Assembly (NCBI RefSeq): GCF_030068605.1
Contig: NZ_JASJOU010000005.1
Location: 496,001-560,000 of the forward strand
DNA: 64,000 bases
Source of the DNA: Xanthocytophaga agilis
GTDB taxonomy: Bacteria > Bacteroidota > Bacteroidia > Cytophagales > 172606-1
Direction of reading: 5' to 3'
Below, in pieces: positions 61,914-64,000 of the stretch (its first letter is position 1; each line of letters begins with the position of its first letter). The notes under the pieces were generated by a model. The model did no database searches and was not told the origin of the DNA. It was given only the letters and a program-made list of their open reading frames with translations. A program made the position numbers and the translations under genes.

Positions 61914-62648
61914 CTACACTGACTGAGGATATAACTTATCAAACTCAGTCAGTGTAAGAGCACCAAATACCTTCACAGCAGATCCTTCTGCAAATACTTT
62001 ATAAGTTGGTTGAGTATGCTCAAGAAACTCCCATTTTTTTCCATAAAGCTTTCCAAATTCTATTCTTAATTCAAAGCTTTTAAAGGGATAAATACGCCAA
62101 ACCGGGTGTTCTACCTTATAACACATAGTTTTTCCAGAATGAGCCGTACCAAAGCCCCAGGTATGTTCTTTAAAGTAATGTTCCATGGTTGTCTCTTCTG
62201 GTGTAAAAAGTGAGTTGGTTCCCGTTGCTTGAATATCAAATATTTGTCCTTTATACTTAAATCGATGATGGGATACCACTCCATCATTAGCGGTTTGTAA
62301 AGATGAAGTCATAGGTGTAGCCAGATAGGGCTCATTGTAGATCCGGTTTGCTACCAATGCAATACAATGTTTTGGAACAAACTCCCGAATAAATACAACT
62401 CCTACATGGCCTTTGTATCGTACATAAAAACGAAGGTTGATTTCAGGAAAATTTACATGAAACGGTATAGATATTCCTTTGACTCGTGTATTCAAAAAAT
62501 CAAAGGCAACCAGACTTACATGTGCTTTTCCATTTAAAGCAGTATCTATCTCTATGCCTTTCGGTAGATATTCTTCCAGTAAAGATGGCTCAACCTCATA
62601 GGTCAGATTAATCAGGTGCTTCCATTCAGCCGTAAGAAATACATTCAT
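61914..62648 (-). CDS. DUF2071 family protein (YqjF-like)
   Basis: 244 residues, no signal peptide. Typical DUF2071 features are WKHLINLTYEVEPSLLEEYLPKGIEIDTALNGKAHVSLVAFDFLNTRVKG at the N-terminus, then NLRFYVRYKGHVGVVFIREFVPKHCIALVANRIYNEPYL, and RYKG..HYFKEHTWGFG. Such proteins are structurally acetoacetate-decarboxylase-like, but the function is unknown. Its last codons lie in a 13-bp inverted repeat. It follows the EF-Tu-domain-like gene by 17 bp on the same strand, so these two form a unit with the PBP4 gene. Confidence 0.85.
   Translation of the reverse strand: MNVFLTAEWKHLINLTYEVEPSLLEEYLPKGIEIDTALNGKAHVSLVAFDFLNTRVKGISIPFHVNFPEINLRFYVRYKGHVGVVFIREFVPKHCIALVANRIYNEPYLATPMTSSLQTANDGVVSHHRFKYKGQIFDIQATGTNSLFTPEETTMEHYFKEHTWGFGTAHSGKTMCYKVEHPVWRIYPFKSFELRIEFGKLYGKKWEFLEHTQPTYKVFAEGSAVKVFGALTLTEFDKLYPQSV
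61915..61956. repeat. Inverted repeat across the end of the DUF2071 gene
   Basis: TACACTGACTGAG (61915-61927) and CTCAGTCAGTGTA (61944-61956) form a perfect 13-bp stem. It overlaps the last codons and stop of the DUF2071 gene and lies just beyond the convergent hydrolase stop. It may serve as a terminator or processing hairpin for both genes. Confidence 0.5.
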
Positions 62649-62665
62649 GGTAATGAATTCCAGTT

Positions 62666-63040
62666 TTATTCTTTTAACCCTATAAGTTCAATAACATCAC
62701 ACTCAGCTACTCGACGTCTACCTTCCATAAAATAACCATGGCTACCTACCTGTAATCGTTCTTTATGGTAAGGTATAGTTACTGGATTAATGATCCACAT
62801 ACGGGCTATGCCTTCCTTGTATACTTCACCTTCTAAAATCACCTTCTGATTACGATCCTCAAATTCAGGCCAGATCATAAAGATGCTAGGTTCAGTATGC
62901 AACTCGCTTTCATACCAGAAGTTAAAACGTAGTCCCTGTATAGGCAAACGCAATCTTCCACCTTCTTCAGGGCTATAAAATTGATAGGTGACTCTAAAAT
63001 CAGGCTTGCGTTTCAGTATTTCCTCATAAGGTTGAAACAT
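62666..63040 (-). CDS. EF-Tu domain III-like small protein
   Basis: 124 residues, no signal peptide. The order of strands and motifs EEGGRLRLPIQGLRFNFWYES, SIFMIWPEFED, QKVILEGEVYKEGIARMWIINP, and GSHGYFMEGRRRVAECDVIELIG parallels the C-terminal beta-barrel domain (domain III) of EF-Tu. There is no GTPase domain and no further domain, so a translation role is not implied. Its function is unknown. It lies 18 bp after the PBP4-type gene and before DUF2071 on the same strand. Confidence 0.65.
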   Translation of the reverse strand: MFQPYEEILKRKPDFRVTYQFYSPEEGGRLRLPIQGLRFNFWYESELHTEPSIFMIWPEFEDRNQKVILEGEVYKEGIARMWIINPVTIPYHKERLQVGSHGYFMEGRRRVAECDVIELIGLKE

Positions 63041-63058
63041 ATTACAAACAATACAATA

Positions 63059-64000
63059 TCAATACTTATCCCGTGCCAGTTTGAGTACTTTCTCCATCTC
63101 TTCTTTGATAGGAGTAGAAGATCCCGTATAGTTATTATGCATAAAGCTGAATAAAAGTATTTTACGCTTTTTAGTTACAATATAACCACTCAAACAATGT
63201 ACATTGCCTAGACTACCTGTTTTGGCAAACACATAGGGAGTATCACCCTTGTAAAAGTTTTTGATTGTACCCGATTGTCCTCCAGCAGGTAGAATGCTAA
63301 AAAGCCGATCCTGAGGTATGGTAGCCTGGATTTTCTGCAACAATCGCACAATCGACCGAGGAGTAAACAAATTGTAACGAGAAAGTCCCGAACCATCTAC
63401 CCATACAGGAGCATCTGGCAAATCATTCAGAAGCTTATGTGTCGAATAAGCAATAATACTGTCTGAAGATAGGGTATCTGAAAACTGAGAGGCACAAATC
63501 AATAATAGTTGCTCAGCAATAAAGTTATCACTCTCCTGCATAAGTTTCTTATACAAAGAATCTGCACGTACACTATATAAGGTTTGTCCTGCTTTAACTG
63601 GTTTGCGATTTATTAAGTTTACAGCCTTATGTAGTGTGTCAGATAGTATTTCTGTCAGGAGTTGTTCTGAATAGTGGAAAGGCATATCATGTACAATTTC
63701 CTTTTGAAACAGGGAAGGATCAAATGTAAACAGGTTACTCACCGGATCTCGCTGAAAAACGTAGCTTGAAGGAGGCAATAATCTCTGTAATAAAGGTTTC
63801 TCTACAAAGTAGCTTTTAAAAAAAGCAGGCTGTGCAGACCAGTCAACAGATGTAGCCTTTAACCGCACAATATTGCCATATATAGGCATAGGGGCTCTTT
63901 CTGCAGAATAATAGTCATTGTAATCATCCCATCCCCAGCCGGGGCCAAAACCTGTAACTTTAACCGGAGTTGCTACATAAAACAGTTTTTCAGGTCGACT
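63059..64000 (-). CDS. D-alanyl-D-alanine carboxypeptidase/endopeptidase (PBP4/DacB type), 5'-truncated
   Basis: Periplasmic S13-family penicillin-binding protein that trims peptidoglycan cross-links. The frame is open from 63889 to the window edge, and the extension (KVTGFGPGWGWDDYNDYYSAERAP) contains the G-P-G-W-x-WDDY motif of the family, so the gene starts beyond 64000. The SxN motif is in MQESDNFIAEQ, and the KTG motif in FAKTGSLGNVHCLSGY. The SxxK nucleophile should lie beyond the edge. First gene of a likely operon with the EF-Tu-like and DUF2071 genes. Confidence 0.9.
   Translation of the reverse strand, partial: SRPEKLFYVATPVKVTGFGPGWGWDDYNDYYSAERAPMPIYGNIVRLKATSVDWSAQPAFFKSYFVEKPLLQRLLPPSSYVFQRDPVSNLFTFDPSLFQKEIVHDMPFHYSEQLLTEILSDTLHKAVNLINRKPVKAGQTLYSVRADSLYKKLMQESDNFIAEQLLLICASQFSDTLSSDSIIAYSTHKLLNDLPDAPVWVDGSGLSRYNLFTPRSIVRLLQKIQATIPQDRLFSILPAGGQSGTIKNFYKGDTPYVFAKTGSLGNVHCLSGYIVTKKRKILLFSFMHNNYTGSSTPIKEEMEKVLKLARDKY

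Overview
The window looks like chromosome of a Bacteroidota bacterium, most likely a gliding or cellulolytic-type Cytophagales relative. The evidence is: AT-rich DNA; promoters of the Bacteroidota type (TAnnTTTG at about -7); a 1257-residue secreted protein ending in a type IX secretion (T9SS) type A sorting domain; the gene order parA-parB-DUF5683-dapB; histidine kinases with Reg_prop/Y_Y_Y or CarboxypepD_reg-like sensor parts; and an 891-residue ABC permease with a permease prefix domain. No rRNA, tRNA, CRISPR array, prophage or complete insertion sequence was recognised.

Layout. 1-2.7 kb: 3' part of a GT4 glycosyltransferase and a tandem ATPase ABC protein. 2.7-6.7 kb (minus strand): chromosome partition genes parA and parB, a DUF5683 protein, dapB and a small membrane protein. 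6.7-7.2 kb: non-coding DNA with a ParB-site-like half-site repeat and a possible small RNA. 7.2-16.5 kb: a two-gene unit (DUF2279 protein and sensor kinase), aat-gpsA, a secreted phosphatase/phosphodiesterase, and metF-GNAT-HMG-CoA lyase. 16.6-20.5 kb: miaE and a translationally coupled methyltransferase/DUF4910 peptidase pair. 20.7-22.6 kb: a membrane protein and a lipoprotein nuclease, divergently arranged and bracketed by 22-bp direct repeats, with an intergenic repeat element beside the nuclease. 22.7-28.1 kb: esterase, small orphan genes, an overlapping HipA-like kinase/DUF3037 pair, DoxX, a VOC protein and rsgA. 28.4-32 kb: a giant Reg_prop sensor kinase. 32.2-33.3 kb: small unknown genes, including a 34-residue membrane peptide gene. 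33.4-40.8 kb (minus strand): a surface-glycosylation-like block with a NeuB-SAF-cupin fusion, a NeuA-HAD fusion, a T9SS modular protein and a GT2 glycosyltransferase. 41.4-64 kb: mostly housekeeping and envelope genes (rlmB, MtfA-like peptidase, pheS, PpiD-like chaperone, TraB/GumN, SMP-30-like, udk, ABC permease, queA, tatC, RDD, two amidohydrolases, dxs, alpha/beta hydrolase, DUF2071, EF-Tu domain III-like protein, and a PBP4-type carboxypeptidase cut by the window edge).

Themes. Envelope and surface biology dominates: glycosyltransferases, nonulosonate activation, T9SS cargo, PBP4, tatC, FtsX-like permease and signal-peptide hydrolases. Many genes are separated by long perfect hairpins acting as uni- or bidirectional terminators. 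Candidates for undescribed biology are the HipA-like/DUF3037 pair, the nuclease cassette with flanking direct repeats, the 34-residue peptide gene with its own terminator, and the partition-locus upstream region. All of these are inferences from sequence alone.
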